Assembly (NCBI GenBank): GCA_900556395.1
Contig: USOQ01000013.1
Location: forward strand, 1-43,728
Direction: 5' to 3'
Origin: Candidatus Segatella caccae
GTDB lineage: Bacteria > Bacteroidota > Bacteroidia > Bacteroidales > Bacteroidaceae
DNA: 43,728 bases
A program made the position numbers and the translations under genes. The notes beneath the pieces are model-generated. The model had not been told where the DNA came from. It saw only the letters and a program-made list of their open reading frames with translations, and did no database searches. Shown here one piece after another: positions 30,380-38,380 of the stretch (its first letter is position 1; each line of letters starts with the position of its first letter).

Positions 30380-30411
30380 CAAAAGTACAATATTATTGCC
30401 AAATAACCAAA
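30380..30411 (-). promoter_or_regulatory. Promoter of the ACT-DUF711 operon
   Basis: On the minus strand TTTG (30408-30411), exactly 20 nt, and TACTTTTG (30380-30387). This full consensus match sets the ACT start downstream at 30340, with a leader of about 35 nt. Confidence 0.75.
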
Positions 30412-30491
30412 TAAAAGGTAGAAAAACAATAAAAACGCGCTCCTTTTGCCATAAAAGATGTTTTTCTCTTCGCAGAATCGGATATTTGCTT

Positions 30492-30499
30492 TATCTTTG
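30492..30499 (+). promoter_or_regulatory. -7 box of the metal efflux cluster
   Basis: TATCTTTG about 21 nt before the ATG of the His-rich gene. No TTTG at the -33 position; a metal-responsive regulator site may lie upstream but none is recognised. Confidence 0.5.
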
Positions 30500-30520
30500 C
30501 ATAATCTAAGATTATTATTT

Positions 30521-30922
30521 ATGAAACGAAGACTATACATATATTCCATTTGGGTAGCCGTAATGGGGATGTTGCTCTCAACGATGATGCTTCACCATCA
30601 TCACTATGAGCGTATCTGCATGGTTCTGGAAGAGTGTAGTCTGGATGGCAGTTTCAACGATGAGCATACCGATCATCATGATACCGACCATGATGGTTGC
30701 CAGTTGAAACAAATGCAACATTTCTTGGTGAAAAATAGGGTGGAGAAGTCTATTGATCACTTACTACCCGATGGTAGTTTGCAGGCTTTTGTTATTCCCG
30801 TCGAAGTTGGTTATGTCTATAATGCCGCTCAAGTGGCAGTAGACTGGCAGATGCAGGCTGCTCCTCTGCCCAGTACAAGTAGCCCTTCGATAAACCGTCG
30901 CGGACCTCCTTTGTATTCTTAA
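30521..30922 (+). CDS. Histidine-rich membrane-anchored or exported small protein
   Basis: A 133-aa protein with a hydrophobic N-terminus (IYSIWVAVMGMLLSTMML) directly followed by four histidines at 25-28, then a His/Asp-rich stretch (H49, H52, H53, H57 in DEHTDHHDTDHDGC) and cysteines at 33, 39 and 60. This looks like a metal-binding periplasmic protein. It precedes the RND metal efflux genes by 126 nt, which supports a sensing or chelating role for the same metal (inference). It resembles the small His-rich proteins found upstream of CusB/CzcB genes in Bacteroidetes (possibly DUF6769; uncertain). The ATG at 30521 is preferred over an upstream alternative start at 30458 because the -7 box lies between. 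Confidence 0.75.
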   Translation: MKRRLYIYSIWVAVMGMLLSTMMLHHHHYERICMVLEECSLDGSFNDEHTDHHDTDHDGCQLKQMQHFLVKNRVEKSIDHLLPDGSLQAFVIPVEVGYVYNAAQVAVDWQMQAAPLPSTSSPSINRRGPPLYS

Positions 30923-31048
30923 TTTGTTTTTTCATTGACCCTTGTTGTTCTTTTTGTCTTTTGTCGAGAAGAAAACGAGAGCCAATGAAAGTGCGTGTTT
31001 GTATATTTACGACAAGAAGAAACTGTAGCAAATTAAGAAAAAGGATCA

Positions 31049-32239
31049 ATGATTAAGAGAATAATTTTTATAGTAGCAGTAACAGCTGTTGCTATCTTGG
31101 GTTTTGCGTATTGGCAGAACTCGCATGGAGAAGATGCTCATACTGAAGAACATGAGCATGAGCATGAAGAGGTAGATACTCAAAACATAGAGTTGAATGA
31201 TAAACAAGTAAAGGCTGTCGATTTGAAATGGGGAGCCGTAGAGACTCGTGAACTTGATGCCACGATACAGGTCAATGGTACTTTGGTGTTGCGTGCGCAA
31301 CATGTAGGATTAGTGACATCGTTGATGGGGGGAGTAGTAAAAAAAGTATATGTGAAGGAAGGTCAGCACGTGTCGAAGGGGCAGGTCGTTGCCACGATAG
31401 AGAATACTGATGTTCTGTCTTTGCAGCGTGAATATTTTACCACCCATCAAGAGTGTGAAGCGGCTCGACAGGAGATGGAACGTCAGAAGTTGTTAGCAGC
31501 CAATGGTGCAGGTGTAAAAAAGAATCTACAACTATCCCAAAAAGATTATCAGATAGCTCGTGCCAGTATGGTAGGTATCGCTCACCAATTGCAGCAAGTT
31601 GGTATTTCTGTAGCAGCAGTAGCCAAGGGTAATTTTACAGCAGTATTTCCTCTACGTGCTCCTGTTAGTGGTACGGTGAGCGATCTTACTGCCAGCGTAG
31701 GAAGTTATGCCGATATGCAGTCGCCATTGATGAAGGTGAGCAATAACAAAGCAGTGGAATGCGACCTGAATGTATTTGAGAAAGACATTAACAAAATCAA
31801 GACCGGCAACCGTGTTTATCTTTCCCTCACCAATCAGACTGGTGTGAAACTAACGGGACATGTTTATGGCATGAACGAAAGTTTTAACAAGGGGACAAAG
31901 AGTGTTGCAGTGCATGTAAAACTGGATGCTGCACCAGGTGTTAATCTCTTTGATGGTATGTATGTATCTGGACAGATAGCGACAGGTAGACAGATGTGTT
32001 TTGCTTTACCCGATAAGGCTATCGTGAGTGCTGAAGGCAAACAGTATGTTTTTGCTCTTAATCAGGAGCCTCAGAATGGCAAGTACAGTTTCTCGCGTCA
32101 TGAGGTAACAACAGGCGTCAGTACAGGCGGCTATACCGAGGTGACACTCTGTAAGCACGTGAAGGATGGTCTGAAGATTGTAACAGATAATGCCTTCTAT
32201 TTAGCTTCACTAACAGGAGAGCATGGAGATCATCACTAA
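31049..32239 (+). CDS. RND metal efflux periplasmic adaptor (CusB/CzcB type)
   Basis: Membrane-fusion protein of 396 aa linking the RND pump to the outer-membrane channel. Residues 4-20 are a membrane anchor. A His/Glu cluster follows (H26, H31, H35, H37, H39, in HTEEHEHEHEE), a likely metal-capture segment. The lipoyl/barrel-sandwich halves are visible at VTSLMGGVVKKVYVKEGQHVSKGQVVATIEN and FPLRAPVSGTVSDLTASVGSYAD, separated by an alpha-hairpin (about residues 130-190). AAGGA lies four nucleotides before the ATG, one of the few clear Shine-Dalgarno sequences here. The pump gene follows after 26 nt. Confidence 0.93.
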   Translation: MIKRIIFIVAVTAVAILGFAYWQNSHGEDAHTEEHEHEHEEVDTQNIELNDKQVKAVDLKWGAVETRELDATIQVNGTLVLRAQHVGLVTSLMGGVVKKVYVKEGQHVSKGQVVATIENTDVLSLQREYFTTHQECEAARQEMERQKLLAANGAGVKKNLQLSQKDYQIARASMVGIAHQLQQVGISVAAVAKGNFTAVFPLRAPVSGTVSDLTASVGSYADMQSPLMKVSNNKAVECDLNVFEKDINKIKTGNRVYLSLTNQTGVKLTGHVYGMNESFNKGTKSVAVHVKLDAAPGVNLFDGMYVSGQIATGRQMCFALPDKAIVSAEGKQYVFALNQEPQNGKYSFSRHEVTTGVSTGGYTEVTLCKHVKDGLKIVTDNAFYLASLTGEHGDHH

Positions 32240-32265
32240 GTGTAAGTAAAACAAAAGAAAACTCT

Positions 32266-35200
32266 ATGTTTCAGAAACTTATAACTTATTCGATTCGCCA
32301 TAAGATGGTGGTCGGAATACTTACATTAGCGTTGGCGGTTTGGGGCATATGGTCGTTGATGCATCTCCCATTCGATTCCACTCCTGATATTACTAACAAC
32401 CAGGTGCAGGTCATCACGCAAGCCCCTTCTTTAGGTGCTCAAGAGGTGGAACAATATATTACGACTCCCATAGAGATGGCGCTTGCTAACATTCCACGAC
32501 AAGAAGAACGGCGAAGCATTTCCCGTAGTGGACTGTCGGTCGTTACCATCGTGTTTGACGATGCTGCTGATATCTATTGGGCGCGTTCGCAGATAAGTCA
32601 GGTGCTTGAGGCAGTGGCTAAAGAGTTGCCTGCCAATACTGATACCGAACTGGGCCCTATAGCAACGGGCTTGGGCGAGATCTTCCATTATACGGTGAGG
32701 GCAGAGAAAGGTTATGAAGACCGTTATACCCTCACGCAGCTGAGAACCATCCAAGACTGGATTGTACGCAAACAATTGGCAGGAACACCTGGTGTGGCTG
32801 AAATCAGTGGATGGGGTGGCTATGTGAAACAGTATGAAGTAGCTGTTAATACCGATCAACTCAATGCCAACGGACTTTCTATCGGTGATTTGTATGATGC
32901 TTTGCAGCGGAATAATGCCAATACCGGAGGAAGCTACATAGAACAAAACTCCAATCAGTATTATATTCGTGGCTTGGGGGTTGTTAAATCGTTTGACGAT
33001 GTAGCCAATATCACTGTCAAGACTATTGATGGAACCCCTGTTCGCATCAAGGATGTAGCTAAGGTGCAAGAAGGACACGCTACACGCTTTGGTGCTGTTA
33101 CACGCAATGGTGATGGCGAAGTGGTGGCTGGTATTGCCATCATGCTAAAAGGAGAGAACTTTCAGCAGGTCATAAAGAACGTAAAAGAACGTATCGCTCA
33201 GATACAGAAGTCGTTACCAGAAGGTGTGGTTATCGAACCTTTTATTGACCGTACTAATTTGGTAGAAAGAGTAGAAGGTACCATTGCACACAACCTCATA
33301 GCAGGTGGACTCATTGTTATCTTTGTGCTGGTGCTGTTCTTGGGTAATTGGCGTGCCGGACTCGTGGTGGCAAGCGTTATTCCACTGAGTATGCTCTTTG
33401 CCTTTGCCTTGATGAAAGCGTTTGGTGTTGACGGCAACCTGATGAGTCTCGGAGCCATAGACTTTGGTATGATAGTCGACTCGGCTGTTATTATTGTTGA
33501 GGCTGTGGTTACCCATATCAATAGAGGAGAATTCTCGCAGCCAGGCGTGTGTGCAGCTTATGTTGCTCGCCATTCGGCAGGAGGAGGTTTTGCGCTGACG
33601 CAAGCAGAAATGGATGCTGAGGTGCATTATTCTGCTTCTCGTATCCGACAGAGTGCAGCCTTTGGTGAAATCATCATCATGATAGTCTATGTGCCTCTGA
33701 TGACACTCGTTGGTATCGAAGGTAAGATGTTTCGTCCGATGGCCTTCACGGTATTCTTTGCCATCTTGGGTGCTTTCATTCTCTCACTCACCTATGTGCC
33801 TATGGCAAGCAGTCTATTCCTCAGTCGTAAAGTACAGACGAAGTCTACTTTCTCTGATCGTATGATTACTCGCTTGCAAGTATGGTACCAACCTATTCTG
33901 GAATGGGTGCTGCGTTGTCGTAAAGATGTCATCACAGCAGCTGTGGCTCTTTTCTGTGTAAGTATCGTGGGACTGAAACATCTGGGAGGTGAATTTATTC
34001 CAAGCCTTGATGAGGGAGACTTTGCTGTTGAGATGAGTATGGTGCAAGGCACATCGCTCTCACAGATGGTGGAAACATGCACGAAGGCAGAGAAACTACT
34101 CAAGGAAGAATATCCCGAGGTAAAGCAGGTGGTGAGTCGCATTGGTAGTGCAGAGATTCCTACCGACCCAATGCCAGTGGAGCGTGCCGACATCATGGTG
34201 GCACTGAAACCTAAGGCAGAGTGGACGTCGGCTACTACCACCAGCGAACTGATGGAGAAGATGGAGGCTACGCTGAAGAATATCCCTGGTATGGAAGCAG
34301 AGTTCTCTCAGCCGATACAGATGCGTAACAACGAACTCCTTACGGGTATCAAGCAAGATGTTGCCATTAAGATATTCGGTGACGACCTTGATACTCTGAT
34401 TCAACAGGCAGAGAAGGTGAGCAAGATGATAAGTGCTGTAAAGGGTGTCAGTGGTGTTATGGTGGAGCAGGTGGCTGGATTGCCACAGATACAAGTGAAG
34501 TACAACCACGAACGCATGGCAGAATATGGTGTAAGTGTCGATGATGTGAACAGGGTCCTCGAGACGGCTTTTGCAGGAGGTACTGCTGGGGCTGTTTTTG
34601 AAGGTGAGCGTAAGTTTGATGTCGTGCTAAGGCTCGACAAGGATGTGCGTCATGTCGAAGCCTTACAAAATCTTTCCATCCCTATAGCTGTAGGACAACA
34701 AGAAGGTGAGGCGGCCGTCACTGTGCCTTTGAGTCAGTTGGCCGATATCGTCTATGAATCAGCTCCTGCTCAGGTATCTCATGAGGATGGCGCTCGACGC
34801 ATCTATGTGGGCTTCAATGTGAAGGGTCGTGATGTACAGAGTACGGTAGACGAGATACAGTCATTACTCGACGCGAAATTACATTTACCCGAAGGTTATT
34901 ATTATACCTATGGTGGTGAGTTTAAGAATCTACAGAGTGCCGTCAGTCGACTCCTGATAGTAGTACCTTTGGCGCTCATTGTTATCCTTCTTTTGCTCTA
35001 TGCCACAGTGAAGAGTGTGCGCGAATCGCTCTTTGTGTTCTCTGCCATTCCTTTTGCTTCCATAGGTGGAGTTTGGGCACTATGGTTGCGCGATATGCCA
35101 TTCTCTATTTCTGCAGGTGTAGGTTTTATAGCTCTCTTTGGTGTATCTGTACTCAATGGTATTGTACTCATTGGGCAGATGAATCAGATGCAGCGAGATG

Positions 35201-35433
35201 GGGAGACTGATGTACAAAAGCGTATTATGGATAGTTGTATGATTCGTCTACGTCCGGTGCTCATGACAGCCTTGGTGGCATCTATGGGTTTCTTGCCAAT
35301 GGCTCTTTCTCATGGTGATGGAGCTGAGGTGCAGCGTCCTTTGGCTACGGTGGTGATAGGTGGTCTTGTAACCTCCACTTTGCTTACGCTACTCGTTTTG
35401 CCAGCTATCTATAAGACTTTTACTAAGAAATAG
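32266..35433 (+). CDS. czcA: Heavy-metal efflux RND pump (CzcA/CusA family, CzcA-like)
   Basis: Inner-membrane proton antiporter of 1055 aa with the standard 12-helix RND layout. The proton-relay motif DFGMIVDSAVIIVE places acidic residues at D399, D405 and E412, the same numbers as in E. coli CusA. The porter region reads EFSQPIQMRNNELLTGIKQDVAIKIFGDD and SAEIPTDPMP, which matches CzcA (divalent Zn/Co/Cd) pumps rather than the methionine-rich CusA (Cu/Ag) pattern. With the His-rich adaptor and first gene this favours zinc or another divalent cation, but specificity is inference. The outer-membrane partner follows after 116 nt. Confidence 0.94.
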   Translation: MFQKLITYSIRHKMVVGILTLALAVWGIWSLMHLPFDSTPDITNNQVQVITQAPSLGAQEVEQYITTPIEMALANIPRQEERRSISRSGLSVVTIVFDDAADIYWARSQISQVLEAVAKELPANTDTELGPIATGLGEIFHYTVRAEKGYEDRYTLTQLRTIQDWIVRKQLAGTPGVAEISGWGGYVKQYEVAVNTDQLNANGLSIGDLYDALQRNNANTGGSYIEQNSNQYYIRGLGVVKSFDDVANITVKTIDGTPVRIKDVAKVQEGHATRFGAVTRNGDGEVVAGIAIMLKGENFQQVIKNVKERIAQIQKSLPEGVVIEPFIDRTNLVERVEGTIAHNLIAGGLIVIFVLVLFLGNWRAGLVVASVIPLSMLFAFALMKAFGVDGNLMSLGAIDFGMIVDSAVIIVEAVVTHINRGEFSQPGVCAAYVARHSAGGGFALTQAEMDAEVHYSASRIRQSAAFGEIIIMIVYVPLMTLVGIEGKMFRPMAFTVFFAILGAFILSLTYVPMASSLFLSRKVQTKSTFSDRMITRLQVWYQPILEWVLRCRKDVITAAVALFCVSIVGLKHLGGEFIPSLDEGDFAVEMSMVQGTSLSQMVETCTKAEKLLKEEYPEVKQVVSRIGSAEIPTDPMPVERADIMVALKPKAEWTSATTTSELMEKMEATLKNIPGMEAEFSQPIQMRNNELLTGIKQDVAIKIFGDDLDTLIQQAEKVSKMISAVKGVSGVMVEQVAGLPQIQVKYNHERMAEYGVSVDDVNRVLETAFAGGTAGAVFEGERKFDVVLRLDKDVRHVEALQNLSIPIAVGQQEGEAAVTVPLSQLADIVYESAPAQVSHEDGARRIYVGFNVKGRDVQSTVDEIQSLLDAKLHLPEGYYYTYGGEFKNLQSAVSRLLIVVPLALIVILLLLYATVKSVRESLFVFSAIPFASIGGVWALWLRDMPFSISAGVGFIALFGVSVLNGIVLIGQMNQMQRDGETDVQKRIMDSCMIRLRPVLMTALVASMGFLPMALSHGDGAEVQRPLATVVIGGLVTSTLLTLLVLPAIYKTFTKK

Positions 35434-35500
35434 AGCCGTGGCATTTCTTGATGAGCGTAGCTTGTTTCTCCCCTAAAGTAAATTTGAACTGTCAGTTATG

Positions 35501-35522
35501 GGAACTCCTTTCCTGGAGTTCC
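35501..35522 (+). promoter_or_regulatory. 8-bp hairpin between the RND pump and TolC genes
   Basis: GGAACTCC (35501-35508) and GGAGTTCC (35515-35522) form a perfect 8-bp stem with a 6-nt loop. There is no T-run, so termination is unlikely; it may stabilise or process the transcript and set different levels of pump and channel. Confidence 0.5.
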
Positions 35523-35549
35523 TAAAAGAGGACTTAATTTTAGAAATAT

Positions 35550-36788
35550 ATGAGAAAAATCAATATCGTTGTATGTGTACTCTTTGGCATGTGGATTATG
35601 CCACAGAGTACCTTATCGCAGACTCGCAAGATGAGTTTGCAAGATTGTATCAAGATGGCTGTGGAGAAGAATCCGCAGATGTTGGCGGCCAATCGTTCTG
35701 TGGAGCGTGCCAAAGCATTGCAAGGAACGGCTTGGGACATCGATAAGACTGAGTTGGCGTTGTCGCAAGATCCAACCTCAGGTGGAAGTCCCGACAATGC
35801 CTTGTCGTTGTCGCAAAGCATCGAATTTCCTACTTACTATATCTCGCGGCATAAACAACTGAAAGCAGAGACGCAAGCCGAGAAAAGTAGGGCTGTTGTA
35901 GTCCAACAATCACTCGAAACCGATGTGAAGGCCGCTTATTATCAAGCGGTCTATCGTGCAGAGTGTCTGCATGTGCTGGAGCAACAAGATAGTATTCTGT
36001 TGCAGTATCGTTTGTTGGCAGAAAAGAGATACCAAACTGGCGAGACTCGACAACTCGAACTGTTGTCGGCAGAACGTCTGCAGCGTGAGAATAAGATGGA
36101 AATATTGGCAGCACAGAATGAACTTGAAACGGCACAACTCTTACTGTCGCGTCTTGTGGGTAGCAGTGAGACCGTGGAACCTATGGAGGAAACTTTGCAT
36201 CCGCTTCCATGGAAACAGACGGCATATAACTATCGTCAAACTCCTGATGGGCTATATGCTACCGATCGTATTCATGTGGCCGATCAGACTGTGCGTGTCG
36301 CAAAGAATGGTTTTGTGCCTTCGCTCAGTTTGTCGTTGCGCAATCAGATGGTTATCAGTTGTTGGAATCCATACAACCAAGATCGCAGTCGATTTGATGG
36401 AGGTAATTTTATGGGATTCGAAGTAGGGGTGGGAATACCTCTCTTCTTTGGAGCTACACGTGCCAAGGTGAAGGCTGCCCAGAAGGAGCGTGAGATGGTG
36501 GTGCTTGAAATGCAGGAGCAGGAGCTGCAACGTCAACAGGAATATCTTTCTGCCTTGAGTCGTATGAATGCAGCCTTTGTAAAATACACCTACTATAATG
36601 AAGACGGTAGAGAGCAGTCAGAGAAGATGACTCAACAAGGACTCTTAGAATATAGTCAAGGTGAGATTTCCTATTTAGAGTATATGAACATCTTGCAGGA
36701 GGCTATCGATCTTCGCCTTAAACGAGCTGCTGCTATCAACGATTACAATCAGTGTGTCCTTGCTATGCAGAAGTTGTGTGGCAGATAA
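35550..36788 (+). CDS. TolC-family outer-membrane channel of the metal efflux system
   Basis: Outer-membrane efflux protein of 412 aa. The signal peptide is MRKINIVVCVLFGMWIMPQSTLSQ. The mature protein shows the two OEP repeats with long alpha-helices: SLQDCIKMAVEKNPQM opening the first, a long coiled-coil stretch (VQQSLETDVKAAYYQAVYRAEC and LQRENKMEILAAQNELE), and a C-terminal repeat ending NILQEAIDLRLKRAAAINDYNQCVLAMQKL. The central GFEVGVGIPLF segment is the beta-strand part of the barrel. It completes the adaptor-pump-channel set begun at 31049. No terminator is evident after it; galE has its own promoter. Confidence 0.9.
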   Translation: MRKINIVVCVLFGMWIMPQSTLSQTRKMSLQDCIKMAVEKNPQMLAANRSVERAKALQGTAWDIDKTELALSQDPTSGGSPDNALSLSQSIEFPTYYISRHKQLKAETQAEKSRAVVVQQSLETDVKAAYYQAVYRAECLHVLEQQDSILLQYRLLAEKRYQTGETRQLELLSAERLQRENKMEILAAQNELETAQLLLSRLVGSSETVEPMEETLHPLPWKQTAYNYRQTPDGLYATDRIHVADQTVRVAKNGFVPSLSLSLRNQMVISCWNPYNQDRSRFDGGNFMGFEVGVGIPLFFGATRAKVKAAQKEREMVVLEMQEQELQRQQEYLSALSRMNAAFVKYTYYNEDGREQSEKMTQQGLLEYSQGEISYLEYMNILQEAIDLRLKRAAAINDYNQCVLAMQKLCGR

Positions 36789-36822
36789 TATTTGATTATA
36801 ATTATTCAAAAAAGCATAAAAA

Positions 36823-36854
36823 TTTGCTCGTTACGAAATCTTTTATTACTTTTG
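36823..36854 (+). promoter_or_regulatory. Promoter of galE
   Basis: TTTG (36823-36826), exactly 20 nt, TACTTTTG (36847-36854): a full consensus match. The leader to the ATG at 36890 is about 30 nt. Confidence 0.75.
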
Positions 36855-36889
36855 CGCCTTGAAAATGTTTTGATAATTCAGCAAAAAAA

Positions 36890-37936
36890 ATGAAAGCGAT
36901 GAAACAAACAATTTTGGTGACAGGTGGAACAGGCTTTATCGGAAGCCATACCACTGTAGAGTTGCAGCAAGCAGGCTACAACGTAGTAATAGTAGATGAT
37001 TTGTCCAATTCTAAGATAGAAGTATTGGATGGTATAGAGAAGATTACTGGTGTACGTCCTGCTTTTGAACAGGTGGACTTACGCGACAAGGCTGCTACAG
37101 AGGCAGTTTTTCAAAAATATCCAGACATTCAGGGTATCATTCATTTTGCTGCCAGCAAGGCTGTGGGAGAAAGTGTACAGAAACCTTTGCTGTATTATCG
37201 TAACAACGTTGTATCGCTAATCAATCTCCTTGAGCTCATGCCTCAATATCATGTGAAGGGTATCATCTTCTCTTCTTCATGCACTGTGTATGGACAACCC
37301 AAGCCCGAGAATCTGCCTGTAACAGAAGATGCTCCTCACCAAAAAGCAACATCGCCCTATGGTAATACCAAGGAAATTAACGAGCAGATTATTGCTGACT
37401 ATATTCATAGTGGTGCCTCAGTAAAGAGTATCGTGTTAAGATATTTTAATCCTATTGGCGCTCATCCAAGTGCTGAAATCGGTGAATTGCCTAATGGTGT
37501 GCCCAACAACCTGATACCTTATGTGACACAGACTGCTATGGGCATTCGTAAGGAACTAACCATCTTTGGCAATGATTATGATACGCCTGATGGAACTTGC
37601 ATCCGCGATTATATCTATGTGGTTGACCTCGCCAAAGCTCATGTGGCTGCTATGACTCGCGTGCTTGATCAAGATGCAGATGCCATCGAGTATTTCAATA
37701 TAGGTACAGGTAAGGGCAATTCCACACTTGAAATCGTCGAGACTTTCGAGCGTGCCACAGGTGTGAAACTTAACTGGAAATATGGACCTCGTCGAGAGGG
37801 AGATATTGAGAAAATATGGGGCGATTGCACCAAGGCCAACCAGGTGTTGGGTTGGAAGGCTGAAGCCCGTCTTGATGATGTTCTCGCATCTGCTTGGAAG
37901 TGGCAACAGAAGTTGAGAGCTGATGGCATTATGTAA
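36890..37936 (+). CDS. galE: UDP-glucose 4-epimerase
   Basis: Interconverts UDP-glucose and UDP-galactose; short-chain dehydrogenase of 348 aa. The NAD loop TGGTGFIGSH is at residues 11-20, the catalytic SSSC-TVYG segment at 128-135 and the Tyr157/Lys161 pair in SPYGNTKEINE. GTGKGNSTLEIV and the substrate-binding GPRREGDIEKIWGD near the C-terminus match GalE. A second ATG at 36899 (MKQTILVTGG) is an equally possible start; the first is used because of spacing from the promoter. It is a single-gene unit with its own promoter and a strong terminator. Confidence 0.95.
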   Translation: MKAMKQTILVTGGTGFIGSHTTVELQQAGYNVVIVDDLSNSKIEVLDGIEKITGVRPAFEQVDLRDKAATEAVFQKYPDIQGIIHFAASKAVGESVQKPLLYYRNNVVSLINLLELMPQYHVKGIIFSSSCTVYGQPKPENLPVTEDAPHQKATSPYGNTKEINEQIIADYIHSGASVKSIVLRYFNPIGAHPSAEIGELPNGVPNNLIPYVTQTAMGIRKELTIFGNDYDTPDGTCIRDYIYVVDLAKAHVAAMTRVLDQDADAIEYFNIGTGKGNSTLEIVETFERATGVKLNWKYGPRREGDIEKIWGDCTKANQVLGWKAEARLDDVLASAWKWQQKLRADGIM

Positions 37937-37976
37937 TGTCGTATACGAGTGACGTATAATCGTTAAATATTCTGAA

Positions 37977-38023
37977 AAGTGAGAACTTTGGGCAAGCCAA
38001 TAGCCCTAAGTTCTCACTTTTTT
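37977..38023 (+). terminator. Rho-independent terminator of galE
   Basis: Left arm 37977-37993 (AAGTGAGAACTTTGGGC) pairs with 38003-38019 with one mismatch over 17 positions and a 9-nt loop, followed by TTTTTT. The right arm and T-run lie only a few bases before the -7 box of the next transcript. Confidence 0.9.
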
Positions 38024-38025
38024 AT

Positions 38026-38033
38026 TAATTTTG
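38026..38033 (+). promoter_or_regulatory. Putative -7 box of the T9SS-tail/L,D-transpeptidase/ECF cluster
   Basis: TAATTTTG fits TAnnTTTG, about 32 nt before the ATG at 38066. The -33 position falls inside the galE terminator stem, so the promoter is incomplete; an alternative sigma factor (the ECF factor encoded downstream) is possible but unproven. Confidence 0.4.
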
Positions 38034-38065
38034 CAAAAAGGAATATATTTAACACGTATACGTAT

Positions 38066-38380
38066 ATGAGAAGACTTTTACTTACTTTTTTGTTTGCAGT
38101 TAGCTTGTTGGCTGTTTTACCACAGCGCATGAGTGCTGCTGTAAATATAGAAATTATAGACAATGATTTCCAGCAGGTAGCTGTAACCGTTAATGGCAAT
38201 GGTGTGTTGCACGTAACTGGTGCCAATGGTCTTGTTCTGCAAGTATATAATGTGCTTGGTGTAAGAATAGCCTCTATTAAGGTGGAAGGCAATGATAAGC
38301 GTATTGACTTGCCACTGAAGTCTGGATGTTACATTGTCAAAGTAGGCAATGTGGTACGCAAGATTTCTATCAATAGGTAG
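38066..38380 (+). CDS. Small exported protein consisting of a T9SS-type C-terminal domain
   Basis: A 104-aa protein. The signal peptide is MRRLLLTFLFAVSLLAVLPQRMSA. The remaining ~80 residues fit the type-A T9SS sorting domain pattern (LQVYNVLGVRIASIKVEGND, then IDLPLKSGCYIVKVGNVVRKISI). Normally this domain is the tail of a large secreted cargo; here nothing precedes it except the signal peptide and about 30 residues. The ATG at 38066 is used because the upstream part lies in the galE terminator. Its 3' end overlaps the L,D-transpeptidase gene by 32 nt. Function unknown: it may be a stand-alone decoy, adaptor or relic. Confidence 0.75.
   Translation: MRRLLLTFLFAVSLLAVLPQRMSAAVNIEIIDNDFQQVAVTVNGNGVLHVTGANGLVLQVYNVLGVRIASIKVEGNDKRIDLPLKSGCYIVKVGNVVRKISINR

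Noticed and set aside
35498..35746. Small plus-strand frame starting at the hairpin before the TolC gene
   Set aside because: It overlaps the TolC signal-peptide region in another frame and shows no conserved features; the hairpin creates its first codons.
38349..38380. Frameshift joining the T9SS-tail gene and the L,D-transpeptidase
   Set aside because: Each frame has its own complete signal peptide and the tail domain ends normally, so these are two overlapping genes and not one broken gene.
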